Positions 17,267 through 25,668 are shown, numbered from the stretch's first letter. The stretch: 64,000 nucleotides of DNA from Desulfonatronospira sp964577315 (GCA_964577315.1 CAZNYT010000005.1:1-64000), one strand, 5' to 3'. Program-made: numbers and translations. Notes: a model not told the origin generated them from the letters alone.

Positions 17267-18304
17267 CTACCTTCCCTTCCGGATCAACTCCTTGCGCCTC
17301 TGCCTGGCCAACTCCCTCATATCCGCCACTTCATCAGTTACATCCACGATTTCCTTGCCCAGTATCTCCTCCAAAACATCCTCTAAGGTCACCAGCCCGG
17401 AAATCCCACCGTATTCATCCAACACCATAAACAAATGGATCCTGGATTCCAAGAACTTGATCAAGAGATTGTCCAGGCTCATGGTTTCCACCACGAAATC
17501 CACCTGGTGCATTAAGGCCCCTAAATTAAGATCATCCTGATCATTGGCCAGGGCCTCCAACACTGCGCGGCGATAGACGATACCCACGATATCCTCGGGA
17601 TCCTGACGAGCATATACCGGGAAACGGCTATGGGTCCAAAAGGTCTTGTACTCCCTGGCCTGAGCAACAGTCATCTGGGTAGGTAAAGAAAAAACCACAG
17701 TTCTAGGAGTCATGATATCCTTGACCATTTTCTTGTCCAGGGACAAAATATTTTGTATGGCTAGTTCTTCATAAGGTTTTATCCCCCCGGACTTGCGGGT
17801 GATGCTGATCATGGCCAAGAGGTCCTCTTCCGAGGTACTAGGACCGGTTTTTCTTTTTTCGATAAACCTCACCAACTGGGTACAGACTAGGATCACCGGC
17901 CTCAAGACCCATACCAGTCCCGTAAGGGAGGGAGCCAGCATAGGAGCAAGTCTTTGGTTATAAACCACCCCCACGGTCTTGGGGATTATCTCCGAGAAAA
18001 TCAGTATAGTCAGGGTAAAAACCAGGGAAAAGTAGATAAGGTTCTCTGCCCCGAACACACTAGCGGCAGCCGCGCCAGCAATGGCAGCACCAGCGGTGTT
18101 GGCCACGGTGTTCAGGGTCAGGATGGCTGTAATGGGTTGATCTATTTTGGAACGCAGAGCGTAAAGCAATTTTCCGCTTTTGCTCTTTTGTTGCCTGAGT
18201 CTCTCTATATAATTCCAGGGAACGGAATAGAGAGCTGCCTCTGCAATCGAACAAAAGGCGGAGATACCCACCGCCAAGGAGAAAGCAATAATCAGCTCCC
18301 ACAT
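17267..18304 (-). CDS. CNNM/CBS-domain membrane protein (CorC/HlyC-like)
   Basis: 345 residues: an N-terminal DUF21/CNNM transmembrane domain (about 1-140, with FSEIIPKTVG typical), then a pair of CBS domains (about 190-320; MVKDIMTPRTVV and LVTLEDVLEEILGKEIVD are the conserved boundary motifs). The C-terminal CorC/HlyC transporter-associated domain appears to be missing, since the protein ends soon after the second CBS domain. Such proteins are linked to divalent cation (Mg or Co) efflux; the ion cannot be told here. It stands alone, after the ccm cluster and before an R1 repeat. Confidence 0.87.
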   Translation of the reverse strand: MWELIIAFSLAVGISAFCSIAEAALYSVPWNYIERLRQQKSKSGKLLYALRSKIDQPITAILTLNTVANTAGAAIAGAAAASVFGAENLIYFSLVFTLTILIFSEIIPKTVGVVYNQRLAPMLAPSLTGLVWVLRPVILVCTQLVRFIEKRKTGPSTSEEDLLAMISITRKSGGIKPYEELAIQNILSLDKKMVKDIMTPRTVVFSLPTQMTVAQAREYKTFWTHSRFPVYARQDPEDIVGIVYRRAVLEALANDQDDLNLGALMHQVDFVVETMSLDNLLIKFLESRIHLFMVLDEYGGISGLVTLEDVLEEILGKEIVDVTDEVADMRELARQRRKELIRKGR

Positions 18305-18734
18305 ATACTAATTTAGCTAGCAGAAGGATTGACTAGTGGCAAGAACAAACATTAAACACAATGAGGCATGATATTAAAACCTTGGCAAGACTATTCCCCG
18401 TGTTTTACAAATTGCAACTATTCACCACGTTTTACCCAAACTATTCACCGGATCTTTTTACGTGCATTTGCCGGGAGGCTCACCGATTTTCTTGGCGAGG
18501 CTCATGGGGGAAGCCGGACCGCACCAAGAACGCGGAATAAGATTAAAGCAAAAGCCTCCATTTTGCACTTATCTTGAGAAGGTGCACAGAGCCAAGAGTC
18601 CGGTGGGGGCGGCAGTGCCCCATTAAGCCGAGTCTAGATAAGCGCGAGCCGGGTACGCGGCACGCAAAAAGATTTGGTGAATAGTTACTACAAATTTTAC
18701 GTTTAGCAAACATACACCTCAAGGAGACAACCCC
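18305..18734. other. Intergenic region between divergent genes
   Basis: A 430-base gap separates the divergent CNNM/CBS gene and gmhB. Most of it is the R1 copy at 18414-18688. Just left of that copy, ACTATTCCCCGTGTTTTAC (18390-18408) looks like another decayed R1 left-end unit. The remaining 46 bases before gmhB contain its ribosome-binding site. No gene is seen. Confidence 0.65.
18414..18688. repeat. R1 MITE-like element, full copy 3
   Basis: A 275-base element closely similar over its whole length to the copy at 2442-2707. It is flanked by a perfect 8-bp direct repeat TACAAATT (18406-18413 and 18689-18696). The left end contains AACTATTCACC twice (from 18416 and 18440) and the right end reads GGTGAATAGTTAC. 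A GGGGC/GCCCC hairpin (18606-18621) occupies the same place as the stronger hairpin in copy 1. It has no coding capacity of its own. Confidence 0.87.
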
Positions 18735-19337
18735 TTGGCCATGTCCGGACTCAACATCCAAAACATACTTCTGGACCGGGATGGAACCATAATAAAGGAT
18801 AAGCACTATCTCTCCGAGCCGGAAGAAATAGAATTTTACCAGGGCAGCTTGGACACTCTAAGAGCCATGCGTGCAGCCGGGTTGAATCTTTTTCTGATAA
18901 CCAACCAGAGCGGTATCGGGCGAGGATATTTCTCGCTGCAGGATTATTACCGGGTACACGACGTCCTGGTCGAATACCTGGCCCGAGAGGGAATCACCTT
19001 CAAGGACAGCCTCTTTTGCCCCCATGCCCCGGAAGACGGCTGCACCTGCCGCAAACCCGGCACTGGTCTCTGGGAAAAGCTAAGCTCCAGATGCGGCCTG
19101 CTCCCGGAAAACTCCGCCATCATAGGGGACAAGAAATCCGATATCCTGTTTGGGCACAATTGCGGCCTGGCTGCCTCTATTTTGGTCTGTACCGGCCGAG
19201 GGAGCAAAACCCTGTCCGAAATGGGCCTAGGCCTTCAAGACCAGGAATGGATCCAGCCCCCTCCCGGAACAGGACTGCCCACCCTGGTAGCCAGGGATTT
19301 ATCCGCGGTTTGGAAGTGGTTGTGCAATAGTCATTAG
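18735..19337 (+). CDS. gmhB: D-glycero-D-manno-heptose 1,7-bisphosphate phosphatase
   Basis: HAD-superfamily phosphatase of LPS core heptose synthesis. The catalytic pair Asp14/Asp16 lies in LLDRDGT, and the zinc-binding loop characteristic of GmhB is visible as FCPHAPEDGCTCRKP (Cys95, His97, Cys103, Cys105). Length is about 200 residues. A TTG at 18735 has an AAGGAG site at ideal distance; the ATG six bases later is an alternative start. It is followed by two heptosyltransferases on the same strand. Histidinol-phosphatase-like HADs share the zinc loop, but the neighbours favour GmhB. Confidence 0.88.
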   Translation: MAMSGLNIQNILLDRDGTIIKDKHYLSEPEEIEFYQGSLDTLRAMRAAGLNLFLITNQSGIGRGYFSLQDYYRVHDVLVEYLAREGITFKDSLFCPHAPEDGCTCRKPGTGLWEKLSSRCGLLPENSAIIGDKKSDILFGHNCGLAASILVCTGRGSKTLSEMGLGLQDQEWIQPPPGTGLPTLVARDLSAVWKWLCNSH

Positions 19338-19380
19338 ATATTACTTACAAGCGGCTGCAATCATTAACTGGATACACGAC

Positions 19381-20433
19381 TTGACGAAAAAAGTGCACTC
19401 AAAATCAGTTTTCAGGCGGATCGGAGTGTGGCAAACCGCCTTTCTTGGAGATGCGGTTTTGACTTTGCCCTTGCTGCACAGTATACGCCAGGCTTACCCG
19501 GATGCAGAAATAATCTATTTCGTCCGTAAGGGCTTAAAATCCCTTTTCCAGTTCGACCCGGGATTTGAGGTACAAGAATGCGACAAATACGGCCGGGACA
19601 GGGGACTTCAAGGACTAGGGCGATTCATAAAACGTTTGCAAGACCAGGCTTTTGATCTCTGGATCTCACCCCACACCAGCTTCAGAAGTGCCCTTACCGC
19701 CAGGTACTGCGGGGCAGCTACGCGCATAGGGTATAACCTTCCTTGGTATAACCGGCTGGCATATAGCCACACAGTAAGCAGGTTCTTCCAAGAACTGAAT
19801 GAAATCGAGCGGGTCTTACAGCTTCTCAAGCCTCTTAACCTGGAGCCTGCTACCGCCTGGCCCCGGCTAGCCCTGAGCCGGGAGCAGGAATCTCTGGCTG
19901 ATGATTTTTGGAGCAAAAACATATCCCGACCAGTGCTTGGGGTGCATCCCGGTTCCACCTGGGCTACCAAGAAATGGCCGGAAGAATATTTTGCCCGCGT
20001 TATAGACATGGTCCAAGAATCCCTGGACGTGCAGGTCCTATTGTTCGCCGGCCCTGGAGAGGAAGCTTCCACCCGGGAGATTCTGTCCCGGATCCGTCAC
20101 CAGGACCGAGTGATCAACCTAGCTGGCAAACTGGACCTGACCGGCCTGGCTGCATTCCTGAGCCGTTTGGACTGCTACCTGTGCAACGATTCCGGGCCCA
20201 TGCACCTGGCATGGACTCAAAACATACCAGTGGTGGCCTTGTTCGGGCCCACCACTCGAGAGCTTGGATTTTTCCCCCGGGGAGAACACTCCAGGGTGCT
20301 GGAATCCCCTTTGGATTGCAGGCCCTGCGGACTGCACGGCAGCCAGAGCTGCCCCCAAGGTCACCACCGCTGCATGCTGGACATCGACCCTGAAACCGTA
20401 TTCCAAGCCGTAAGAGATAAAATTTATGCCTAA
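19381..20433 (+). CDS. ADP-heptose:LPS heptosyltransferase (GT9), first copy
   Basis: 350-residue glycosyltransferase family 9 protein adding heptose to the LPS inner core from ADP-heptose. Conserved pieces are GDAVLTLPLL near the N-terminus, LGVHPGSTWATKKWP, CNDSGPMHLA and VALFGPTTRELGFFP. The TTG at 19381 begins the longest frame, but the upstream site is weak, so the start is uncertain; a GTG four codons later is possible. It overlaps the second GT9 gene by 8 bases. It is WaaF- or WaaC-like; the position added cannot be assigned. Confidence 0.88.
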   Translation: MTKKVHSKSVFRRIGVWQTAFLGDAVLTLPLLHSIRQAYPDAEIIYFVRKGLKSLFQFDPGFEVQECDKYGRDRGLQGLGRFIKRLQDQAFDLWISPHTSFRSALTARYCGAATRIGYNLPWYNRLAYSHTVSRFFQELNEIERVLQLLKPLNLEPATAWPRLALSREQESLADDFWSKNISRPVLGVHPGSTWATKKWPEEYFARVIDMVQESLDVQVLLFAGPGEEASTREILSRIRHQDRVINLAGKLDLTGLAAFLSRLDCYLCNDSGPMHLAWTQNIPVVALFGPTTRELGFFPRGEHSRVLESPLDCRPCGLHGSQSCPQGHHRCMLDIDPETVFQAVRDKIYA

Positions 20434-21442
20434 AACCAACCTGGTAGTCCGCTTGGGCTCCCTGGGAGATGTGGTGCTTGCCACCGGTGTGCTCCGCGCC
20501 TGGCAAAAGCGCCTGGAAGCAGACTTTGTCTTCTTGACCAAACCCGCCTTTGCCCCGGTACTGTTCAACCATCCCGCCATCAAGAAGATCATCTCAGTAC
20601 CGGAGCACGCCCTGCAAGCCTCAGGCTGGACGAGTTTCTGCAGGTGCTTGGCCCGCGAGCTAGGACACATGGAACTAATAGATCTACACGCCACCTTGAG
20701 ATCCGCGATTCTAAGAGCCATATGGCCCTACAGAACCTATACCTTTCCCAAGCTCGCCCTGACCAGGCGGATATACAGCCGAACCGGATCCAGATATTTC
20801 CAAAAGAGGCTTTTGGATACCGACGTACCCGGACGCTATTTCCAGGCATTGTACCAACGCCCCCCTGACTCCCGGGAAGTGCAGCCCCTGATCCACCTGG
20901 ACTCGAAAGAAAAACTTCAAGCTAAGCAAATCTTGGCCGTTTCTTCCACCCAGAAAGGAACCATTGCTCTGCATCCTTACGCAACGCATCCCACTAAGGC
21001 CTGGCCCCGGCAGTATTGGTTGGAATTGATTGCGAAGCTGGAAGAAAAGGGATGGAACTGGCTGATCCTAGGTCAAGACGCAGATCCCATGCTCCCGGGA
21101 AACTCCAGGGATCTCACTTCTCAAACGGATATCAGACAAACCTGCGCTGTGCTTGAGCGCTGCAGCGCGCTTATCACTGGCGACTCCGGACCCATGCACC
21201 TGGCCCGGGCAGTAAACACACCTGTGCTGGCTTTGTTCGGTCCCACTACCAGGGAATGGGGATTTTACCCCACGGGTAAACAGGACCGGGTCCTGGAGAT
21301 AGATCTGCCCTGCCGACCCTGTTCTCTGCACGGCAGGACCCAAAACGCCTGCCCTGCCCCATGCATGAGCCGGATACAGCCCGTCCAAGTCCTGGATACA
21401 CTGGCAGGGTTGCTTCAAAACAGCAGTCGTCACATACTCTAA
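20426..21442 (+). CDS. ADP-heptose:LPS heptosyltransferase (GT9), second copy
   Basis: 338-residue GT9 paralogue of the preceding gene. It carries RLGSLGDVVLATGVL at the N-terminus, IALHPYATHPTKAWP, TGDSGPMHLARAVN and LALFGPTTREWGFYP, then a CRPCSLHG cysteine pair also present in its neighbour. Two tandem GT9 enzymes are what is needed for the first two heptoses of the inner core. The ATG lies inside the end of the first gene (8-base overlap), so they are translated together. Donor specificity is inferred from family and from gmhB upstream. Confidence 0.88.
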   Translation: MPKTNLVVRLGSLGDVVLATGVLRAWQKRLEADFVFLTKPAFAPVLFNHPAIKKIISVPEHALQASGWTSFCRCLARELGHMELIDLHATLRSAILRAIWPYRTYTFPKLALTRRIYSRTGSRYFQKRLLDTDVPGRYFQALYQRPPDSREVQPLIHLDSKEKLQAKQILAVSSTQKGTIALHPYATHPTKAWPRQYWLELIAKLEEKGWNWLILGQDADPMLPGNSRDLTSQTDIRQTCAVLERCSALITGDSGPMHLARAVNTPVLALFGPTTREWGFYPTGKQDRVLEIDLPCRPCSLHGRTQNACPAPCMSRIQPVQVLDTLAGLLQNSSRHIL

Positions 21443-21519
21443 AGCCACCCGAAATATGCTCCTAGCGGGCAGCTATACATTTGAAGAGGAAAAAAGGTTT
21501 TGATTTGAATTCTTGGGAA

Positions 21520-21664
21520 CTGGAGAGTTAAAAGTTATCAGTTAATAGTTAAAGAAAAAAGACATGTGATTTCAGGCAGTTATATCCTAAAGGCAATTGG
21601 ACAGCTGGTATTTAGAAAAAAATGATAATTCCAACGTATTGAGCGAAAACTTTTGACTGTCCAG
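21520..21664 (+). repeat. R2 element, copy A
   Basis: A 145-base element from CTGGAGAGTTAAAAG to CTTTTGACTGTCCAG, flanked by a perfect 7-bp direct repeat TTGGGAA (21513-21519 and 21665-21671). Its interior includes AATTGGACAGCTGG, a partial internal echo of the terminal repeat also found in the other copies. It lies between a heptosyltransferase and tRNA-Phe. It has no coding capacity. Confidence 0.9.
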
Positions 21665-21708
21665 TTGGGAAGGGGTGTATACTTAAGGACCTCAAGCAGG
21701 TTTTGGTA

Positions 21709-21784
21709 TGGTGCCGAGGGACGGAATCGAACCGCCGACACTGCGATTTTCAGTCGCATGCTCTACCGACTGAGCTACCTCGGC
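21709..21784 (-). tRNA. tRNA-Phe (GAA)
   Basis: A 76-base cloverleaf read on the minus strand: acceptor GCCGAGG/CCTCGGC, D arm with AGCTCAGTCGGTAGAGC, anticodon stem TGCGA/TCGCA around loop CTGAAAA (anticodon GAA), T loop GGTTCGATTCC, and an encoded 3' CCA (21709-21711). It stands alone between the LPS genes and plsY, next to an R2 repeat. Confidence 0.97.
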
Positions 21785-21804
21785 ACTTCAAAGAAACAAA
21801 TTGC

Positions 21805-21833
21805 TATATATCTTAAATGATTAAATTTGACAA
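21805..21833 (-). promoter_or_regulatory. Promoter of tRNA-Phe
   Basis: On the minus strand, a -35 TTGTCA (21833-21828), exactly 17 bases, then a -10 TATATA (21810-21805), about 20 bases upstream of the tRNA 5' end. Near-consensus sigma-70 elements with correct spacing make this a good candidate. Confidence 0.65.
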
Positions 21834-21999
21834 GTCTTTTTTGACCAAATTTCAAATTTACTTTTTTCTTTATTCAAGGTATAGGGCTTGGCACAAGAAA
21901 GATTCCTGACCCTCACATTAAACTTTTTAAAATCTAAAGCAAGAGCAACTGCACTTTTTTTCAAAAAAATCACTAGACCCTTTATACAAGGAGTAAACC

Positions 22000-22602
22000 A
22001 TGGTTTCCATTATTTGGCTAGGACTCTGCTATCTTCTAGGTTCAGTACCCTTCGGGATTTTTGTTGCCACCACATTCTGTCGTATAGACCCGCGCAAACA
22101 CGGGAGCAAAAACATTGGGGCCACTAACGTGGTTCGTATTTGCGGTTTCAGATACGGATGTGCGGTTTTGATCCTGGACTTGCTCAAGGGATTGGTTCCG
22201 GTCTGGCTGGCTACACAGTTCAGCGATTCCGTAATCTTGATCTCCCTTACTGCCTTGGCAGCAATAATCGGGCATATGTATTCGGTATTTCTCTACGGCA
22301 AGGGCGGCAAGGGTGTAGCCACCACCATTGGCGTATTTCTAGCCCTCTCCTCAGTGGCCACCGCCTGGATAATAGGTATCGGGCTGGCCATCATCTACCT
22401 TACCGGTTATGTATCCTTGGGTTCCCTAGCCATGGCTACGGCGGCACCCATCCTATTTCTGCTGACAGGCAATTTTGCCTACATCCCGGTAGCCCTGGTC
22501 ATCATGGCCCTGATCTTCTGGAGGCACGAGGAAAATATCCACCGCGTCCTCACTGGCCAGGAAAACAATTTCTGGGAAAAATCACGGTCTGAGGCTAGCT
22601 AA
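22000..22602 (+). CDS. plsY: Acyl-phosphate:glycerol-3-phosphate acyltransferase
   Basis: Inner-membrane enzyme making lysophosphatidic acid from acyl phosphate and glycerol 3-phosphate, the first acylation in phospholipid synthesis. 200 residues, several transmembrane helices. The three PlsY motifs are visible: GSVPFGIFVATTF, then HGSKNIGATNVVR, and YGKGGKGVATTIGVFLAL. The ATG has an AAGGAG site. It converges with hflX; the 40 bases between the stops form one arm of a 12-bp inverted repeat. Confidence 0.96.
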   Translation: MVSIIWLGLCYLLGSVPFGIFVATTFCRIDPRKHGSKNIGATNVVRICGFRYGCAVLILDLLKGLVPVWLATQFSDSVILISLTALAAIIGHMYSVFLYGKGGKGVATTIGVFLALSSVATAWIIGIGLAIIYLTGYVSLGSLAMATAAPILFLLTGNFAYIPVALVIMALIFWRHEENIHRVLTGQENNFWEKSRSEAS

Positions 22603-22615
22603 ATTCATATCCCCT

Positions 22616-22668
22616 GAATCCGGGAGGCATTTATCCGGAGCTTTAGTACTCCATCTCCTCCCGGATTC
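22616..22668. other. 12-bp inverted repeat at the plsY/hflX convergence
   Basis: GAATCCGGGAGG (22616-22627) and its exact complement CCTCCCGGATTC (22657-22668) are separated by 29 bases. The right arm encodes the last residues of hflX. No T-run follows on either strand, so it is not a classical terminator, but it could fold in either transcript's 3' end. Confidence 0.4.
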
Positions 22669-24325
22669 TAGAAAACACCTTCTTCTCCAGGGCCTGAACC
22701 AGAGGGTGCAAAGTGCTTTCCTCATGAGCACTTAAAGGAATCGCCTGCGGGAAGATGTTCAACAAAACCTGCTTATCTTCCTCTGGAACCAGGTCCCATT
22801 TATTCAGGGCCAGGACCAGGGGCTTGTCACTGAGTTCCAAGAAATCCAGAATATTGTGCACCGCTGATACTTGTTCTTCCACATCCGGATGGGAGGCATC
22901 CGCTACGTGCAAGAGAACCGTGGCCGTGGAAAGCTCCTCCAGGGTAGCCATAAAGGCTTCCCTGAGGTCACTGGGCAAGTCCTTGATAAAACCTACTGTA
23001 TCCGTAAGCACCACTTCTTTTTCGCTGGGGAAACGCAGCTTGCGGCTGGTGGGATCCAAGGTTGCGAACAACTCGTCCCTGGTCAAGATCCGGCTGCGAG
23101 TCAGGGTGTTGAGTAAAGTGGACTTTCCGGCATTGGTATACCCCACCAAAGAGATAATCGGCACATCGCCCTGTTGACGCCGCGATCGGATATTTTCCCG
23201 GTGTTTGCGCAGTTCCTGGAGCTCTTTCTTGATCCGGGTGATGCGATCCCGAATCTTGCGCCTATCCAACTCCAACTTGGTTTCTCCGGGGCCACGGCCT
23301 CCAATTCCCCCAGCCAGCCTACTAAGGGCCCGGTCCTGGGTGATAAGCCTGGGCAGGGTATACTTGAGCTGAGCCATTTCCACCTGCAGCTTGCCCGCCT
23401 TGGAAGTGGCGTGCTGGGCAAAAATATCCAGGATAAGCTGGGTACGATCGATAACCTTTCTCTCGGTGATATCGGTCAAATTGCGGAGCTGGGTGGGGCT
23501 TAGCTCCTGATCAAAAATCAGGACAGAGGCATTGGTTTGCAGGGCCATGACTTCCAGCTCCGCAACTTTACCCTTGCCCAGAATGGACTTGGGGTTGATT
23601 TTGGGCACTCTCTGGACAAGAGTATCTGCAACTTCCAGTCCAGCAGTCCTGGCCAGGGCACTCAGCTCCTGCAGGGATTTTTCCAGTCTTTTCTTGGGCT
23701 GGGTACCCACGCTGATCAAAAGGGCTGTCTCCTGTTGGGGCAAAGCCTTGCCCCCCTCCCCGGCCCTGCTCAACTCCTTTTCCAGGGCCTCCACACTGGC
23801 CTGGTGATCTACATTGGAGCGGTCCCAACGAACCGGATCGTATACCTGATAAGGCTTTTTCTCCCAATTTGGGGGCAAAAGATGAGCCCATTGGAACTTA
23901 TCAGGGAATCCCTGATCATCTACCGTGAGCACGGAAACCGAATCCAGGCGCAAGAAAACCATGTCCATGAGGTCATCCTGGGAAAGGCTACCCTCGTTCA
24001 AATGGGTATGCAAGAGCCTTACGCCCCTCAATCTCCCACTGCTTTGCCGCAAACGGTCCAGGGTGGGAATAAGAATACCGCCTTGATCACCAACCATCAC
24101 CATATTTACATGGCCACGGCGATCAATGAGCAAACCTATCTGTCTCTTGATTTGGTGGGTAAGAGAGGCTAGTTCCCTGGCCTGCTCCGGGGTAAAACCG
24201 GAAACAGGGGGGAACTTGCGCAGATAAAGCCTGGACAGGGCCTTAAGCTGATAAGGTTTAAGGCCGGTAAGGTTACCCTCGGGTTTTTGAGGTATAGGAA
24301 TACTCCTTGGCTTGCAACTATTCAC
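22643..24325 (-). CDS. hflX: GTPase HflX
   Basis: Ribosome-associated GTPase that rescues or splits stalled and stress-affected 70S ribosomes. 560 residues, longer than the about 430 of enteric HflX because of an N-terminal region of about 190 residues (LIDRRGHVNMVMVGD at 67-81). Then comes the HflX N-domain with GRGPGETKLELDRR, a coiled coil, and the G domain: G1 GYTNAGKST (395-403), DTVGFIKDLP and NKWDLV. The only standard start codon before the conserved region is the GTG at 24325, which lies inside an R1 remnant. An AAGGAG motif lies downstream at 24308-24303, so the true start is uncertain. Confidence 0.93.
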   Translation of the reverse strand: MNSCKPRSIPIPQKPEGNLTGLKPYQLKALSRLYLRKFPPVSGFTPEQARELASLTHQIKRQIGLLIDRRGHVNMVMVGDQGGILIPTLDRLRQSSGRLRGVRLLHTHLNEGSLSQDDLMDMVFLRLDSVSVLTVDDQGFPDKFQWAHLLPPNWEKKPYQVYDPVRWDRSNVDHQASVEALEKELSRAGEGGKALPQQETALLISVGTQPKKRLEKSLQELSALARTAGLEVADTLVQRVPKINPKSILGKGKVAELEVMALQTNASVLIFDQELSPTQLRNLTDITERKVIDRTQLILDIFAQHATSKAGKLQVEMAQLKYTLPRLITQDRALSRLAGGIGGRGPGETKLELDRRKIRDRITRIKKELQELRKHRENIRSRRQQGDVPIISLVGYTNAGKSTLLNTLTRSRILTRDELFATLDPTSRKLRFPSEKEVVLTDTVGFIKDLPSDLREAFMATLEELSTATVLLHVADASHPDVEEQVSAVHNILDFLELSDKPLVLALNKWDLVPEEDKQVLLNIFPQAIPLSAHEESTLHPLVQALEKKVFSRIREEMEY

Positions 24326-24357
24326 CAGATCTTTTTGCGAACATAGTGAATAATTAC
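24314..24357. repeat. R1 remnant, 44-base mini-copy
   Basis: GCAACTATTCACCAGATC at the left and AGTGAATAATTAC at the right, nearly back to back: both R1 ends without the interior. It fills the gap between purH and hflX and overlaps the first codons of the hflX frame. Confidence 0.7.
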
Positions 24358-24370
24358 CTTTGGTTAAGGA

Positions 24371-24964
24371 TTATGCCTTGCTTTGCATGTATCCGGCAAT
24401 AACTTGATCGTAATTGCTGATCAATTCGAAAGTATACCCGGCTGTTTTTTTCCTGAACTCCAGATCTATCCCCCCGCTTTGTTCCAGCATCCGGATGCAG
24501 GGATCGTAAAAATCCGGATGCGGCAACACACAGATGCTGGAACAATTTTTGGCTGCTGCCCTGAGCAGGGTGGGCCCGCCGATATCGATATACTCCACAG
24601 CCTTTTCCAGGCCAGGATCATCCTGGATCGCCTTCTCAAAGGCATACAGGTTGACGCACACCAAATCCAGAGGCTTGATGTTCATCTTATCCAAGGTCTC
24701 CATATGGTCTGAATCGTCCTTGTCCGCAAGCACACCGGCGTGGATGTGGGGATGCAAGGTTTTCACCCTGCCTCCCAAAATTTCCGGGAAGCCTGTAATG
24801 TCGCTCACGGAAGTCACTGCAATACCATTTTCCTGAAGTAACTTCATGGTACCGCCAGTAGATATAATTTCCACACCATTGCTGGCCAATGAGTTACCCA
24901 GGTCCACGATACCGCTCTTATCCGTCACACTAATAAGTGCTCTCTTAACAGGCAAAAATTGCAT
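24371..24964 (-). CDS. purH: IMP cyclohydrolase, stand-alone PurH N-terminal domain
   Basis: 197 residues corresponding only to the MGS-like IMP cyclohydrolase half of bifunctional PurH. It closes the ring of FAICAR to give IMP. STGGTMKLL, GGRVKTLHPHIHAGVL and DIGGPTLLRAAAKN are the conserved segments. The AICAR transformylase half is absent, and the gene ends cleanly at the domain boundary, so this is a natural split rather than a truncation; the transformylase must be encoded elsewhere. It lies between a TPR gene and hflX on the same strand. Confidence 0.92.
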   Translation of the reverse strand: MQFLPVKRALISVTDKSGIVDLGNSLASNGVEIISTGGTMKLLQENGIAVTSVSDITGFPEILGGRVKTLHPHIHAGVLADKDDSDHMETLDKMNIKPLDLVCVNLYAFEKAIQDDPGLEKAVEYIDIGGPTLLRAAAKNCSSICVLPHPDFYDPCIRMLEQSGGIDLEFRKKTAGYTFELISNYDQVIAGYMQSKA

Positions 24965-25104
24965 ACCTAGCCTCCTGATTTTTCCTCATGCTGCCAAAAA
25001 GTTGGATCCAAGACAAGCTTTCCTTGGCAGATTTTTCCGGGACCCGGCAACTGCTAATTCCGGGAACTCTCGCAAAGGAGGCTGGTGCAGTTCAGGCCAA
25101 GCTT

Positions 25105-25668
25105 TTAGGAGTTTACGTTCTCCAACAGCTCCCAGGCGGCCCGATTTTCCGGATCTATATCCAAAATCCGGTACAGGTAATGCTTGCTTTCCTCCAAACG
25201 TCCGCAACTCATTAAAATCCCTGCCAAGGAATAGAGAACGTCCTGATTGCTTGGCTCATACTCCAGGTACTTTTCCAGATACCCTGTAACTTCCTCGAGT
25301 CTATTCAAGGCATAACCCACCTGAAGTATTGCGGACAGGGCCACCATATTATTGGGATTGGCTGCCAAGGCTCGGCTCAAGTACTCAAACGCCTTTTCCT
25401 TCGACCCCAGCTCAGATTCCACCAAGCCCAGTCCGGCCCAGCCCTTGTCACTAGTTTCCATCTGCACGGCAGTGCTGTAAAAATCCCTAGCTTTTTCCAG
25501 TTCCCCTCTTTGCACCGCCACGGTGGCTAGACCCAGGTATGGTTCGGCATGGTAGCCGTTATTCTGAGCTGCTACATTATAGTATTGCTCCGCCTTGTCC
25601 AACTCACCCAAAAAAAGATAGCACTCGCCCAATTCCCTGTTGAAATCGTACTCCATACTCTTATCCAT
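25105..25668 (-). CDS. Tetratricopeptide repeat protein
   Basis: 187 residues made almost wholly of TPR units (for example YLGLATVAVQRGELEKARDFY, LSRALAANPNNMVALSAILQ and LYSLAGILMSCGRLEESKHY). It has no signal peptide or membrane helix, so it is probably a cytoplasmic scaffold. The ATG has an AGGAGG site. It is transcribed divergently from flgB and followed by purH after a 140-base gap. Partner and function are unknown; proximity to flagellar genes alone is weak evidence for a role there. Confidence 0.75.
   Translation of the reverse strand: MDKSMEYDFNRELGECYLFLGELDKAEQYYNVAAQNNGYHAEPYLGLATVAVQRGELEKARDFYSTAVQMETSDKGWAGLGLVESELGSKEKAFEYLSRALAANPNNMVALSAILQVGYALNRLEEVTGYLEKYLEYEPSNQDVLYSLAGILMSCGRLEESKHYLYRILDIDPENRAAWELLENVNS

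Larger units (their letters stand above)
21443..21999. other. Intergenic region with R2 repeat and tRNA-Phe
   Basis: A 557-base gap between the second GT9 gene and plsY. It contains R2 copy A (21520-21664), tRNA-Phe on the minus strand (21709-21784) and that tRNA's promoter (21805-21833). The remaining AT-rich 170 bases before plsY carry an AAGGAG ribosome-binding site for plsY. A small open frame from 21888 overlaps the plsY start in another frame and is not supported. Confidence 0.7.

Noticed and set aside
21888..22127. A 79-codon ORF overlapping the start of plsY in another frame.
   Set aside because: It has no ribosome-binding site, its second half lies over conserved plsY codons, and the composition looks arbitrary.
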